64,000 nucleotides of DNA, taken from the NCBI GenBank assembly GCA_964398185.1, contig CAYNML010000010.1:1-64000 (forward strand). The letters run 5' to 3'. The stretch's first letter is position 1. Every line of letters starts with the position of its first letter. Made by a program: the position numbers and the translations under genes. The DNA comes from Fen-1058 sp964398185 (GTDB taxonomy: Bacteria > Chloroflexota > Anaerolineae > Fen-1058). Below the pieces are notes generated by a model. That model was given only the letters and a program-made list of their open reading frames with translations. It did no database searches and was not told the origin of the DNA. Of this stretch, positions 16,425 to 25,417 are shown piece by piece.

Positions 16425-18362
16425 GCTGCGCCGACCAAGGCCCCCGAAGCGACCAAGGCCCCCGAAGCGACCAAGGCCCCCGAGCCGACCGCAGCGCCCG
16501 CCGGCCCCAAGCCGTATCCGGAGCCCAAGGATCCGACAACCTATACGATCATGACCTTCGGTGAACCCGAAACGCTCGACCCGCTCATGAACTATGAGAC
16601 TGCGGGCGGCGGCATCCTGTTTAATGTGTACGAAGGCTTGGTGTCGTTCGACGGCAAGGACCCCGCCAAGTTCAAGCCGGTGCTGGCCGAGTCGATTCCC
16701 GACCCGGTTAAGACCGACGATGGCGGCGTGACCTACACGTGGAACATCAAGAAGGGCATCAAGTTCCATGAGGGGCAGGAATTGACGCCGGAAGACATCG
16801 CTTATTCGTTCTGGCGCATGATGCTGAACGGTTCGCCCGACACCCCGGCCTTCCTGTTGACTGAGCCGTTCCTGGGCCAGGGCATCATCGACGTGACCCT
16901 GCTGATCGATGAGACCGGCGCGCTGGAAGGCGACGCCGAAGCGTTGGCGCAGGCCGACCCGGCCGAGTTGGAAGCGGCGTGCCAGACGGTCAAGGATGCC
17001 ATCCAGTTCGACAACGATGCCGGCACCGTGACCATGAAGTTGAAGCAACCGTGGGGGCCGTTTATTGCCACCATTGCCCAGCGCTGGGCCAGCGCGATGA
17101 ACAAGGAATGGACCGCCGGCTTGGGTGAATGGGACGGCGATTGCGCGACCTGGCACAAGTTCTATGCCACGCCCAATGAATCCCGCCCGACCTACAACCA
17201 GACCAATGGTACCGGCCCCTACAAGGTCGATCACTGGACACCGGGCGAGGAATTTGTACTGGTGGCGTTTGACGGTCACCGCAATGGCACGCCCAAGATC
17301 ACGCGCCAGGTCATGAAGTACGTAGGTGAATTCGGCACCCGCTTCGCCTCCCTGCAGGCCGGTGACGCTGACGCCATCGCCGTGGGTTCCGCTGCCGACT
17401 GGGCGCAGATGGACACGTTGGTCCGCGAAGAGTGCAATGCCGATACCGGTGAGTGCAAGGAAGTGAATCCGGATGGTATCCTGCGCGTGATCAAGCCGCT
17501 CCTCAGCCTGTCCCGCACTGACATCGGTATGAATCAGAATATCGCCGAGGGCAGTCCCTTCGTCGGTAGCGGCAAGCTGGACGGTGAAGGCGTTCCGTTG
17601 AACTTCTTCAGCGATGTCCATATCCGCCGCGCCTTCAACTACTGCTTTGACTACGAAACGTACATCGAGCAGGTTCAGTTTGGTGAAGCCACCCGCTCGC
17701 TGGCGCTGACCCTCCCCGGCCAGCTGGGCTATGACGGTACGCCAATCTACGAATACGATCTGGCCAAGTGCGAGGAAGAGTTCAAGGCCTCCACCATCAC
17801 CGGTACCCTGGCGGATGGCTCGGTGGGCAATGTGTGGGACACCGGCTTCTATCTGCAGCTGGGTTACAACTCGGGCAACACGGCCCGCGAGGCGATGGCC
17901 CAGATTCTGGCCGACGGCCTGTCCCAGGTGAACAGCAAGTTCATCGTCGTCCCGAATCAACTGCCGTGGCCGACCTACCTGCGCACACTGCGCGCCGGCC
18001 AGCTGGCGACGGCGGCCGCGGGCTGGCAGGAAGACATTCACGACCCGCACAACTGGTACGTGCCCTACTTCCTGACGACCTACGGTTCCCGCTTCAACAT
18101 CAGCCAGGAACTGCTGGACAAGTACACCCCGCTGATCAACGCGGGCGCGATTGAAACTGACGACGCCAAGCGCGCCGAGATCTACACCGAACTGAACCAG
18201 ATGATCCACGAGGACGCGCCGTACGTGATTCTGTCTGTTTCGAATGGCCGCCGCTACGAACAGCTGTACATGAACGGCTGGCTGGGCGGCACGTCGCAGA
18301 ACCCACTGGTTTCTTCGCCCGGCGCGATCGATGAACTCTCGAAGGATAATGTTGCGAAGTAA
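16425..18362 (+). CDS. Family-5 oligopeptide-binding lipoprotein, 5' end lost in gap
   Basis: At least 645 residues of an SBP_bac_5 (OppA/DppA-type) extracellular receptor. The visible part opens with a linker of repeated TKAPEA units, encoded by an 18-bp tandem repeat, and then the mature domain YTIMTFGEPETLDPLMNYE. Typical family stretches such as GTGPYKVDHWTPGEEF and GWQEDIHDPHNWYVPYF follow. The signal peptide and probable lipobox lie in the gap. A second receptor of the same subfamily is encoded at 25418-27433. It presumably delivers peptides to the OppB/OppC channel encoded next; ligand unknown, but nearby murein-peptide enzymes suggest cell-wall peptides. Confidence 0.9.
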   Translation, partial: AAPTKAPEATKAPEATKAPEPTAAPAGPKPYPEPKDPTTYTIMTFGEPETLDPLMNYETAGGGILFNVYEGLVSFDGKDPAKFKPVLAESIPDPVKTDDGGVTYTWNIKKGIKFHEGQELTPEDIAYSFWRMMLNGSPDTPAFLLTEPFLGQGIIDVTLLIDETGALEGDAEALAQADPAELEAACQTVKDAIQFDNDAGTVTMKLKQPWGPFIATIAQRWASAMNKEWTAGLGEWDGDCATWHKFYATPNESRPTYNQTNGTGPYKVDHWTPGEEFVLVAFDGHRNGTPKITRQVMKYVGEFGTRFASLQAGDADAIAVGSAADWAQMDTLVREECNADTGECKEVNPDGILRVIKPLLSLSRTDIGMNQNIAEGSPFVGSGKLDGEGVPLNFFSDVHIRRAFNYCFDYETYIEQVQFGEATRSLALTLPGQLGYDGTPIYEYDLAKCEEEFKASTITGTLADGSVGNVWDTGFYLQLGYNSGNTAREAMAQILADGLSQVNSKFIVVPNQLPWPTYLRTLRAGQLATAAAGWQEDIHDPHNWYVPYFLTTYGSRFNISQELLDKYTPLINAGAIETDDAKRAEIYTELNQMIHEDAPYVILSVSNGRRYEQLYMNGWLGGTSQNPLVSSPGAIDELSKDNVAK

Positions 18363-18683
18363 GTTGTAAGGGCTGGCTGGGTGGCCGAGTCTGTTCGACC
18401 GCTCGGCTCCCAATGTAGACCAGGTGATGGGCAGGCATCCTTGGGTGCCTGCCCATCCTCAAACGGGTGTGGCCAGGAGATCAGTTCACAAGGGGCAGAT
18501 TGGAGTTTCGGTTACTTGTGTGCTGATCTGCTGGAAACAATCTGAACTTAAACGTGACTCACTGAGTATTACCCCATAGAATTCAGTGCAATTAGGCCGT
18601 ACAGTTTCCGTGCACAGAGTTGTGGGGGCCAGACCTCCCGCTTAGAGTCGTGAACTCTGGTATCGGGCCTGAGGAGAAAGCGT
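18363..18683 (+). promoter_or_regulatory. Intergenic region with stable hairpin between binding-protein gene and oppB
   Basis: No gene is seen in these 321 nt. GATGGGCAGGCA (18426-18437) pairs perfectly with TGCCTGCCCATC (18446-18457); no T tract follows. Such hairpins between a binding-protein gene and its permease genes commonly stabilise the upstream mRNA and lower expression of the permeases; that role is inferred. Confidence 0.5.
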
Positions 18684-19760
18684 ATGTATGCTTATATCGT
18701 TCGCCGCCTGTTGTTGATGCCGGTCCTGCTGTTTGGCGTTACCATTCTGCTCTTTTTGATGATCGGCCTGCTGCCGGAGGATGCGCGGTTGGCTTTGTAC
18801 TTGCGGGATGTGCCCAAGACCCCAGCTCAGGCGAATGCGTTGGCCATCAAGTACGGTCTGCGTGATCCCATCTACGTGCAGTATGCCAACTGGCTGTTGG
18901 GCAAAGAGGGTGAAGATCCCATTACAGGCGAAGTCAAAGTTCGCGGTGGCATTTTGCGCGGTGATTTTGGCTGGTCCAAAACCGGTTCTGACACCATCTC
19001 CAACATCATTGCGCGGCGCTTCCCCGCTACGGTGGAGTTGGCGCTGTGGGCCATCGTCCCCATTATCGTCGTCGGGGTGTGGATGGGCGTAACGGCCGCC
19101 GTCAAACACAATAAATGGCAGGACCAAGTGTTGCGAGTCTTTTCCATTATTGGCTGGTCTTTCCCCTCGTTTGTAGTCGGCCTCCTGCTCCTGATGTTCT
19201 TCTACGCCCGCTTGCAATGGTTCCCGCCGGGGCGGTTGTCAGACTGGGCAACAATTGTGGTGAACAGCGAGGCTTTTGTGCGGTACACCGGCTTGAATAC
19301 CATCGACGCTGTCTTCAACGGCCGCCTGGATATTTTCTTCGACGCTTTGCGCCACCTGGTTCTGCCCATTCTGACCCTGGCGTACATTCAGTGGGCCTTG
19401 TTGCTGAAGATTACGCGTTCGTCCATGCTTGAATCGCTGCGACAGGACTACGTTAATACCGCCCGCGCCAAAGGTCTGCTGGAGAAGGTGGTTGTCAACC
19501 GCCATGCCCGGCCCAACGCCTTGATTCCGGTCGTCACGATCGGCGGCGCCACGGTCGTGGGTTTGTTGAACGGTGTGATCATCACAGAGACCATTTTCAA
19601 CTACCCCGGCATCGGTTCAGTGGCGGCGCAAGCGGCAGTGCAGCTCGACATCCTAACCGTGCTAGGCCTGACGTTATTCACCGGCATCATCCTGCTGGTG
19701 GGCAACCTGGTGGTTGATATCTTGTATGCCGTCGTTGATCCCCGCGTGCGGCTGAGTTAA
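18684..19760 (+). CDS. oppB: Oligopeptide ABC transporter permease (OppB-like)
   Basis: A 358-residue inner-membrane permease with the characteristic N-terminus MYAYIVRRLLLMPVLLFGVT. Six membrane helices are apparent, and the EAA-type loop that docks to the ATPases is RQDYVNTARAKGLLEKVVV followed by RPNALIPV near residue 275. A GAGGAGAAAGC ribosome site precedes it. It pairs with the permease encoded 12 nt downstream. Length is slightly above the common 310-330 because of an extended first periplasmic loop. Confidence 0.92.
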   Translation: MYAYIVRRLLLMPVLLFGVTILLFLMIGLLPEDARLALYLRDVPKTPAQANALAIKYGLRDPIYVQYANWLLGKEGEDPITGEVKVRGGILRGDFGWSKTGSDTISNIIARRFPATVELALWAIVPIIVVGVWMGVTAAVKHNKWQDQVLRVFSIIGWSFPSFVVGLLLLMFFYARLQWFPPGRLSDWATIVVNSEAFVRYTGLNTIDAVFNGRLDIFFDALRHLVLPILTLAYIQWALLLKITRSSMLESLRQDYVNTARAKGLLEKVVVNRHARPNALIPVVTIGGATVVGLLNGVIITETIFNYPGIGSVAAQAAVQLDILTVLGLTLFTGIILLVGNLVVDILYAVVDPRVRLS

Positions 19761-19772
19761 GGAGCGCAGTGT

Positions 19773-20825
19773 ATGTCCAGTGTCGTCAATGAACCTGATA
19801 TTCTGAAGGCGGCCGCCGGCTCGGCGGATATCGACGAACTACCGCCCGGTCGTAAGCCGCCAAGCATTCCGCGGCAGCTGCTGTCTAATCCGCTCTCGGT
19901 CACCGGGTTTATCATTCTGGGCCTGTTTGCGCTGATTGCCATTTTCGCACCAGTGTTGGCGCCACCCTTGCCCAACGCCCGCGATCCCATGAAGATTCCG
20001 CGTGACGGCTTTGGCACAGTGCCGCAGCCGCCCGGTACAGAATGGAAGCGGAACCCGCCCCCCATTCCCTTTTGGTATACACCGTTAACGGGCAAAGATA
20101 AGTGGGTGCACTTCTTTGGCGTCGCCAGCGGCGGCTGGGACATTTACTATGGCGTGATTTGGGGGACGCGCTCGGCCTTTATTGCCGGCATTGCCATCAC
20201 GTTTTTTGTGGTGACCATTGGCGTAGCCGTGGGGACTTTCTCCGCTTTTTACGGCGGGAAAGTCGATTTGATAGTCCAACGTATCACCGAAATCTTCATG
20301 GCCTTCCCCTTCTTTGTCGCGGCCATGACTGCGGCCACCTTGCTGCAGCCACTCATCGGCAGCAGGGCCGGGGTGGGCGGTGCCGGCTTGTTGACAGCCG
20401 CCATTGCCATCGTCATTTTTGGCTGGATGGGCTACTCGCGCCTGATTCGCGGCGACATCCTTTCGGTGCGCGAGCGCGACTACGTCATGGCTGCCCGCGC
20501 CGTCGGCTCCAAAGACCGCAACATCATGCTGAAGCACATTGTCCCGAATGCGATTTTCCCCACCTTGGTGGTGGCGTCACTGGATATCGGGACCTATGTG
20601 GTGACTTTCGCCGCCCTGTCATTCCTGGGGTTGGGCGCGGAACAGGGTTTTGCCGACTGGGGCCAGTTGATCTCCTTTGCCCGCAACTGGATCACCACGC
20701 TCGATCAATACTGGTATATTGTCTTCTTCCCCAGCCTGGCGCTGGTTCTGTTTGTCCTGGCCTGGAATCTGGTGGGCGACGCGGTGCGCGACGTGATGGA
20801 TCCACGCTCCCGCAAGACGCGCTGA
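19773..20825 (+). CDS. oppC: Oligopeptide ABC transporter permease (OppC-like)
   Basis: A 350-residue second permease with the OppC layout: a cytoplasmic N-terminal segment, a first helix near residue 45-65 (PLSVTGFIILGLFALIAIF), a long external loop, then five helices. The docking loop is RERDYVMAARAVGSKDRNI. It closes the opp unit and is followed by a hairpin terminator at 20859. Confidence 0.92.
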   Translation: MSSVVNEPDILKAAAGSADIDELPPGRKPPSIPRQLLSNPLSVTGFIILGLFALIAIFAPVLAPPLPNARDPMKIPRDGFGTVPQPPGTEWKRNPPPIPFWYTPLTGKDKWVHFFGVASGGWDIYYGVIWGTRSAFIAGIAITFFVVTIGVAVGTFSAFYGGKVDLIVQRITEIFMAFPFFVAAMTAATLLQPLIGSRAGVGGAGLLTAAIAIVIFGWMGYSRLIRGDILSVRERDYVMAARAVGSKDRNIMLKHIVPNAIFPTLVVASLDIGTYVVTFAALSFLGLGAEQGFADWGQLISFARNWITTLDQYWYIVFFPSLALVLFVLAWNLVGDAVRDVMDPRSRKTR

Positions 20826-20858
20826 TCTAGCCGTTCTTGCCACAGACGGTTTGTGCTT

Positions 20859-20891
20859 AATGGCCTCTCCTGCGGAAGAGGCCATTTGTGT
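20859..20891 (+). terminator. Hairpin terminator after oppC
   Basis: AATGGCCTCT (20859-20868) pairs with AGAGGCCATT (20877-20886), followed by the weak tract TGTGT. It ends one base before the -10 box of the next gene. Confidence 0.65.
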
Positions 20892-20904
20892 TATGATAAA
20901 AGCT
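20892..20904 (+). promoter_or_regulatory. -10 box of the cytochrome c gene, leaderless arrangement
   Basis: TATGAT (20892-20897) lies seven bases before ATG 20905, and there is no ribosome-binding site. Confidence 0.5.
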
Positions 20905-21642
20905 ATGAACGGAAGAGAACGCTTACAGGCGTATGGGATGTTTGGAATCTTCATCGTGCTGGGCTGGGGGCTGTTGCTCTGGGGGGTGCCGCGTCCGGTG
21001 GTCGACGAGAGCGCCACCGCGGCCCTGAGCCAACTGCCCCCCGCTTTTCAACTGGCCACGCCCACACCATTCAGCAATCCAACCGCTACGCCGTCGAGTC
21101 AGGGCGGCCATGGGCAAAATATTTTTCACGTGTTCTGCATGCCCTGTCACGGCGATGCCGGTCAGGGCCTGACCGACGAATTCCGCGCTCGCGAATATCC
21201 GCCGGAAGACGTCAATTGCTGGAAGTCCGGCTGCCATGGCGAACGCCCCTACGAGAACGGCTTCACCCTGCCCAAGACCGTGCCTGCCTTGATCGGCCCG
21301 GGCACGCTGATCAAATTTGCCACGGCGCGCAGCATGTTCGACTACGTGCGCGCGGCGATGCCGTTTAACGCGCCGGGTTCGTTGCGTGAGGAACAGTACC
21401 TGCAACTTGTGGCTTACTTGCTGGAGCAGAATAATATCGTGCCGGCAGGCGCGCAGCTTGATCCGAATACCTTGCAGCAAATCAGCTTGCGGCCTGAGCG
21501 AACACCTGCACCGGCGGCCAGCGCAGCTGTTCCCCTGCCTGATAACACATCGGCACTGACGATTGCCATTATCCTGCTGTTTGGGGTTGTGGTGCTGGCG
21601 GTGTTGATCATGCGTCGCCTCTCGCAGCAGAAGCCTCGCTAA
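20905..21642 (+). CDS. Membrane-anchored c-type cytochrome with CX2CH and CX4CH motifs
   Basis: A 245-residue protein with an N-terminal membrane helix (about 10-28), a Pro/Thr linker, a cytochrome c domain and a C-terminal helix (about 213-238) ending in a basic tail. The first haem motif is CMPCH (Cys78, Cys81, His82). A second Cys pair with His, CWKSGCH (Cys105, Cys110, His111), has four residues between the cysteines, a spacing known for some multihaem cytochromes but unusual. Met in AAMPF may be an axial ligand. Domain order otherwise matches small class I cytochromes. The gene looks leaderless. Partner oxidoreductases are not adjacent; the neighbours concern peptide uptake. Confidence 0.8.
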   Translation: MNGRERLQAYGMFGIFIVLGWGLLLWGVPRPVVDESATAALSQLPPAFQLATPTPFSNPTATPSSQGGHGQNIFHVFCMPCHGDAGQGLTDEFRAREYPPEDVNCWKSGCHGERPYENGFTLPKTVPALIGPGTLIKFATARSMFDYVRAAMPFNAPGSLREEQYLQLVAYLLEQNNIVPAGAQLDPNTLQQISLRPERTPAPAASAAVPLPDNTSALTIAIILLFGVVVLAVLIMRRLSQQKPR

Positions 21643-21659
21643 GCCCGGTGCGGTGCCTT

Positions 21660-23471
21660 ATGCCCTTCATTGACATCAACGGTGCGAACCTCTATTACGA
21701 ACGCTATGGCACCGATCGATCCGATCGTGTCCCGATCGTGCTGATCCACGGCTCGACGAACACCGGTCAGGCCGACTGGCGCGCCATCGCCCCGCTGCTT
21801 GCGACTGACTATCGCGTCATCGTGCCGGATTGCCGCGGCCACGGCCAGAGCAGCAATCCCAATTTATCCTACTCTTTCAAAGAACTCGCCGCTGATGTGG
21901 CCGCGTTGATCCGCGCGCTGGGCTATGAACGCGCGCACATCATCGGTCACAGCAACGGCGGCAACGTGGCGCTGGTCACCCTGCTCGAACATCCCGACGT
22001 GGTGCAGACCTGCATCGCGCAGGCGGCCAATGCCTACGTTTTGCAGTATTTGATCGATCGTGAACCGGCGGTCTTCGATCCCGATCGGGTGGCGCGCGAA
22101 GCGCCGGACTGGATGAATCAGATGATCGCGTTGCACGGCTCCACGCACGGACCGGACTACTGGCGCGATCTGCTCCAGTTGACCCTGCGCGAGATCATCA
22201 CCGAGCCGAATTACACGCCGGCTGATCTGGCGCGCGTGCAGCGTCCCACCTTCGTCATTCAAGGCGCCAACGATGTGGTCAACGCGCCCGATCGGCATGC
22301 GCAGTTCATCGCGCAGCACATTCCCGCCGCCGAGCTGTGGACCCCGGCAAGCGCCGCGCACAACGTCCATCACGAGATTCCGTTGGAATGGCTAAAGCGC
22401 GTGCTGGATTTCTTGCGACGGCGCGGCGATGATGCCAACGATGCGCTCTATCGGCTGCGCCAGTCACGCTATACCGATGCGCGTGAAACAATTTTTGAGG
22501 TGCGGGCTGCCGCTGGCGAAACGGTTTCCCTGACGGGCCGTGTCCTGATCGAAGAGCAGCATCAAGCCGCGCTGGCCGTGTTGCCCGTTGCGCCCGCCGA
22601 CGATCAGGTTCAAGTGCTGCTGACAGAGCAGACTCCGTGGGCGCTGGTGCAGCGCAGCGTGTCCGATGTGCGCCGGGTGCCCGACGGCCTGGCCGAGCAG
22701 ATCACGCAGCTGCTCGTCGGCGAGAGTGTGCGCGTACTCGACACGCAGGGCGCTTGGTCATTGATTCGCGCCGAACGTGACGGCTATCTGGGCTGGACGC
22801 GCGCCAGCGCGCTGCACCTGTGCGACCGCAAAGTGGTGCGCGCCTATCACAAGTTTGCCACTGTCGTCGTGCAGGCCGGTCTCGCGCGGTCGTTCGATCG
22901 GGCGGGCCGCGGCGCGCAGTTGGTGGGCGCGCTGCCCTTTGGCGTGAAGCTGCCGCTGATCGAAATCAAGCGCGGCTGGGCGGCGCTGCGCCTGCCCGCT
23001 GATCGCGTGTGGTGGGTACAAGAAACCGATTTGTTGCCGCTAACCGAGCGGCCTAAACCGAACGCGGCGGGCATCGCCTTCGCGCTCGATCGGATCAAGC
23101 CCTTCGTCGGCATTCCGTATATGTGGGGCGGACGCAGTCCCTATGGCTACGATTGCTCTGGTTTGGCGCAGACCTTCTGGGCTTTCCTGGGCGTGCCCAT
23201 TCCGCGCGACGCCGATCAACAATTCCGTGTGGGGAAGATCGTCAAAGGCAAACCGCGCCCCGGCGATCTGCTCTTCTTCGGCGGTGACGACACCAATCTG
23301 GCCGATGCCCGCACGCAGCGTATCACGCATGTCGCCATTTCATTGGGCGGCGATGAATTGATCCACGCCAATGGCGCATCGTGGAACATCGCCTACAACA
23401 GCCTCAACCCGGCCAGCCCCATTTTCCGCGCCGACTTGCGCGATTCGCTGGCGGGTGTGCGAAGGTACTGA
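21660..23471 (+). CDS. Alpha/beta hydrolase - SH3 - NlpC/P60 fusion
   Basis: A 603-residue fusion. Residues 1-255 are an alpha/beta hydrolase with nucleophile Ser98 in GHSNGGN, an acid in GANDVVNAPD and a His in AAHNVHHEIP. Residues about 275-460 resemble two bacterial SH3 modules (for example SVRVLDTQGAWSLIRAERDG). Residues about 480-603 are NlpC/P60 with Cys499 in YDCSGL and His557 in THVAISLGG. The SH3-NlpC/P60 half matches YkfC-type gamma-D-glutamyl-L-diamino acid endopeptidases, and the next gene, two bases away, is a dipeptide epimerase as in Bacillus ykfBC. There is no signal peptide, so it probably acts in the cytoplasm on imported peptides. The hydrolase domain in this chain is unusual; its substrate is unknown. 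GTG 21648 is an alternative start. Confidence 0.88.
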   Translation: MPFIDINGANLYYERYGTDRSDRVPIVLIHGSTNTGQADWRAIAPLLATDYRVIVPDCRGHGQSSNPNLSYSFKELAADVAALIRALGYERAHIIGHSNGGNVALVTLLEHPDVVQTCIAQAANAYVLQYLIDREPAVFDPDRVAREAPDWMNQMIALHGSTHGPDYWRDLLQLTLREIITEPNYTPADLARVQRPTFVIQGANDVVNAPDRHAQFIAQHIPAAELWTPASAAHNVHHEIPLEWLKRVLDFLRRRGDDANDALYRLRQSRYTDARETIFEVRAAAGETVSLTGRVLIEEQHQAALAVLPVAPADDQVQVLLTEQTPWALVQRSVSDVRRVPDGLAEQITQLLVGESVRVLDTQGAWSLIRAERDGYLGWTRASALHLCDRKVVRAYHKFATVVVQAGLARSFDRAGRGAQLVGALPFGVKLPLIEIKRGWAALRLPADRVWWVQETDLLPLTERPKPNAAGIAFALDRIKPFVGIPYMWGGRSPYGYDCSGLAQTFWAFLGVPIPRDADQQFRVGKIVKGKPRPGDLLFFGGDDTNLADARTQRITHVAISLGGDELIHANGASWNIAYNSLNPASPIFRADLRDSLAGVRRY

Positions 23472-23473
23472 TC

Positions 23474-24463
23474 ATGCTCCTCACTCCCGAACCCGTCACC
23501 CTCAATCTCCGCACCGCCTTTCGCATCGCGCACGGCGTCAGCCAGCAGCGCTTCAATGTCTTTGCCCATCTCGATGAAGGTATCGGCGAAGGCGCGGCGG
23601 TGCCTTATTACGGCGATACGCAGCAGGGTTTAATCGACTATATCGCCGCCGCGGCCGATCGGATGGGCGCTGATCCTTTCGTGATCGAGGACATTCTCGA
23701 TCGGCTGCCGCCCGGCCCGCCGGCCGCCAAAGCCGCCATCGACATCGCGCTGCACGATCTGGTCGGCCAGCGGTTGGGCCAGCCGTTGTATCGCCTGTTT
23801 GGCGTGAATCCCGATCGAGTGCCGCCGACCTCGTTCACCATCGCGATGGATGAACCGGCCATCATGGCCCAGCGCGCCGCCGAGTCGGGCCTGCCCATCA
23901 TCAAAATCAAGCTCGGCAGCGATCAAGATGAAGCCATGGTCGCAGCGATTCGCGGCGCGACGACGGCCAGGCTGCGTGTCGATGCCAACGCCGGCTGGAC
24001 GCGCGCACAGGCCGCGCAGTTGATCCCGCGCTTGAAGCAGTATAACGTTGAATTTGTGGAGCAGCCGTTAGCGGCGGACGATTACGAAGGCTTGCGCTGG
24101 TTGAAGCAGCAAAACTTCGGTGTGCCGATCTTTGCCGATGAAAGCCTCAAGACCTCGCGCGATATTGCGCAGCATGCCGACGCCATCGACGGCGTGGTGA
24201 TCAAGTTGATGAAGACCGGCGGCTTGCGTGAGGCGCTGCGCGCCATCCACATCGCCCGCGCGCACGATTTGCAGATCATGGTGAGCTGCATGGTGGAGAC
24301 TTCGGTGGGGGTGACGGCCGCCGCGCATCTGGCCCCGCTGTGCGATTATGCCGATCTCGACGGCCCGCTGCTGATCGCGAATGATCCCTATCAAGGCGTG
24401 CGCTTTGACGGCGCGCGCTTGATTCTGCCAGACGGGCCGGGGTTGGGTGTGACGCGGGTCTAA
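23474..24463 (+). CDS. L-Ala-D/L-Glu-type dipeptide epimerase
   Basis: A 329-residue enolase-superfamily enzyme of the muconate cycloisomerase subgroup. Catalytic Lys in IIKIKLGSD, metal ligands in RVDANAGW, EQPL and FADESL, and the second Lys in VIKLMKTGG are all present, the pattern of dipeptide epimerases that convert L-Ala-D-Glu to L-Ala-L-Glu during murein recycling. It starts two bases after the stop of the NlpC/P60 fusion, which would release such dipeptides. Other dipeptide specificities exist in this family, so the substrate is inferred from context. Confidence 0.88.
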   Translation: MLLTPEPVTLNLRTAFRIAHGVSQQRFNVFAHLDEGIGEGAAVPYYGDTQQGLIDYIAAAADRMGADPFVIEDILDRLPPGPPAAKAAIDIALHDLVGQRLGQPLYRLFGVNPDRVPPTSFTIAMDEPAIMAQRAAESGLPIIKIKLGSDQDEAMVAAIRGATTARLRVDANAGWTRAQAAQLIPRLKQYNVEFVEQPLAADDYEGLRWLKQQNFGVPIFADESLKTSRDIAQHADAIDGVVIKLMKTGGLREALRAIHIARAHDLQIMVSCMVETSVGVTAAAHLAPLCDYADLDGPLLIANDPYQGVRFDGARLILPDGPGLGVTRV

Positions 24464-24506
24464 GTCTGTACGGTGACCGTGGTACAATCAAGGCGGGAGG
24501 CGATCG

Positions 24507-24872
24507 ATGAGCACACCCGAAGTAACCCTCAGTGAGATTGTCCCTTCATTGCCGGCGGCGCAAATCGATGTCACGATTCGGGTCACCAGCCAGCTCAACG
24601 TCACGGCGTTCTCGGCTAAGCAAAAAGTGGCCGGGTTGGCCTTGTCTGAAATCGGCACCGGTATCGTCACTGACGGACCTGAACTCGTCGTCAGCCGACA
24701 GCGCGTGGTGTGGCGCGTACCCCTGCACGTCGCCCTGCCTGGTCTGGGCCACGTGGGCGACATCGGCGCCATTGATGTGGATGCACAAACCGGCGAAGTG
24801 CTGGCCGATCACCAGACGTATGAGTCTCTGACACGACATGCCCGGCAACTGGCTCCCGCTGACGCACACTAG
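24507..24872 (+). CDS. Small PepSY-like protein of unknown function
   Basis: A 121-residue soluble protein with GGAGG six bases before ATG 24507 and a TACAAT box at 24483. The C-terminal half (LGHVGDIGAIDVDAQTGEVL) resembles the strand pattern of PepSY-type modules (VDxxTGEV), often found as inhibitory or regulatory pieces of peptidases; this is a weak resemblance. Its 3' end overlaps the next gene, a C39-like peptidase, by 35 nt, so the two are made together and may bind each other. Confidence 0.65.
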   Translation: MSTPEVTLSEIVPSLPAAQIDVTIRVTSQLNVTAFSAKQKVAGLALSEIGTGIVTDGPELVVSRQRVVWRVPLHVALPGLGHVGDIGAIDVDAQTGEVLADHQTYESLTRHARQLAPADAH

Positions 24873-25296
24873 ACAGCTGCGGCGCGGCGCTTGTCTTCCT
24901 GCCTGCGCTCGCATGGTCCTGCTGGCGTTGGGTGATGATGCCAGCGAAGATCAACTGGCGCAGTTGTTTGACACCGAATGGTATGGCACGCCCGCCAGCC
25001 GCGTTCGACGCCTGGCACAGCGCGGTTATCGTGTCACTTACGAGCAAACCGCGCTCGAACAACTTCCGCACTATCTCCAGCAACAAACTCCTGTCATTAT
25101 CTTCTTGCGCACCGGCGGTTTGCCTGGCTGGCAGGAAGATGTCACCCACGCCGTGGTATTGGGTGGCCTGACATCTGCTACCGCCGTCATCCACGACCCT
25201 GCACGTGACACTGGCCCAGATGAGATCAGTTCGGATGTGCTGTTGTTGGCCTGGTCAGAAATGGACTATTATTGCGCTGTTATCACTCGTGAGTAG
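24838..25296 (+). CDS. C39-like papain-fold cysteine peptidase domain protein
   Basis: A 152-residue protein with the layout of a C39 (bacteriocin-leader peptidase) domain standing alone: Gln13 and Cys19 in RQLRRGACLPACA (oxyanion Gln and nucleophile), His104 in VTHAVVLGG, and Asp120 in VIHDPARD. There is no signal peptide, membrane region or ABC module. It overlaps the small PepSY-like gene upstream by 35 nt. Stand-alone C39-like domains can be peptidases or papain-fold adaptors; activity here is plausible because the whole triad is present. The target is unknown. Confidence 0.75.
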   Translation: MPGNWLPLTHTRQLRRGACLPACARMVLLALGDDASEDQLAQLFDTEWYGTPASRVRRLAQRGYRVTYEQTALEQLPHYLQQQTPVIIFLRTGGLPGWQEDVTHAVVLGGLTSATAVIHDPARDTGPDEISSDVLLLAWSEMDYYCAVITRE

Positions 25297-25341
25297 ATTC
25301 ACTCTGGAGCAGGTCTTGCCTTCTGTCTCCATATAGCGCTG

Positions 25342-25391
25342 GCGCAGATTCCAGAGCTGGATACAATCAGCGGGCGTCTGCGCTTTTGTTT
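25342..25391 (+). terminator. Probable terminator after the C39-like gene
   Basis: GCGCAGA (25342-25348) pairs with TCTGCGC (25377-25383), followed by TTTTGTTT. The loop is long (28 nt), so confidence is moderate. Confidence 0.5.
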
Positions 25392-25417
25392 GACGACTTC
25401 ATAATTTGAGGAATAGT

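Noticed and set aside
15336..18362. A single 1008-residue ABC ATPase-receptor fusion
   Set aside because: The two parts are joined only through 100 N; OppF lacks its tail and the receptor its signal peptide at the gap.
15984..18413. Long minus-strand frame of 809 codons opposite the opp genes
   Set aside because: Composition is Arg/Gly/His-rich with no domain, and it mirrors well-supported genes; GC-rich shadow frame.
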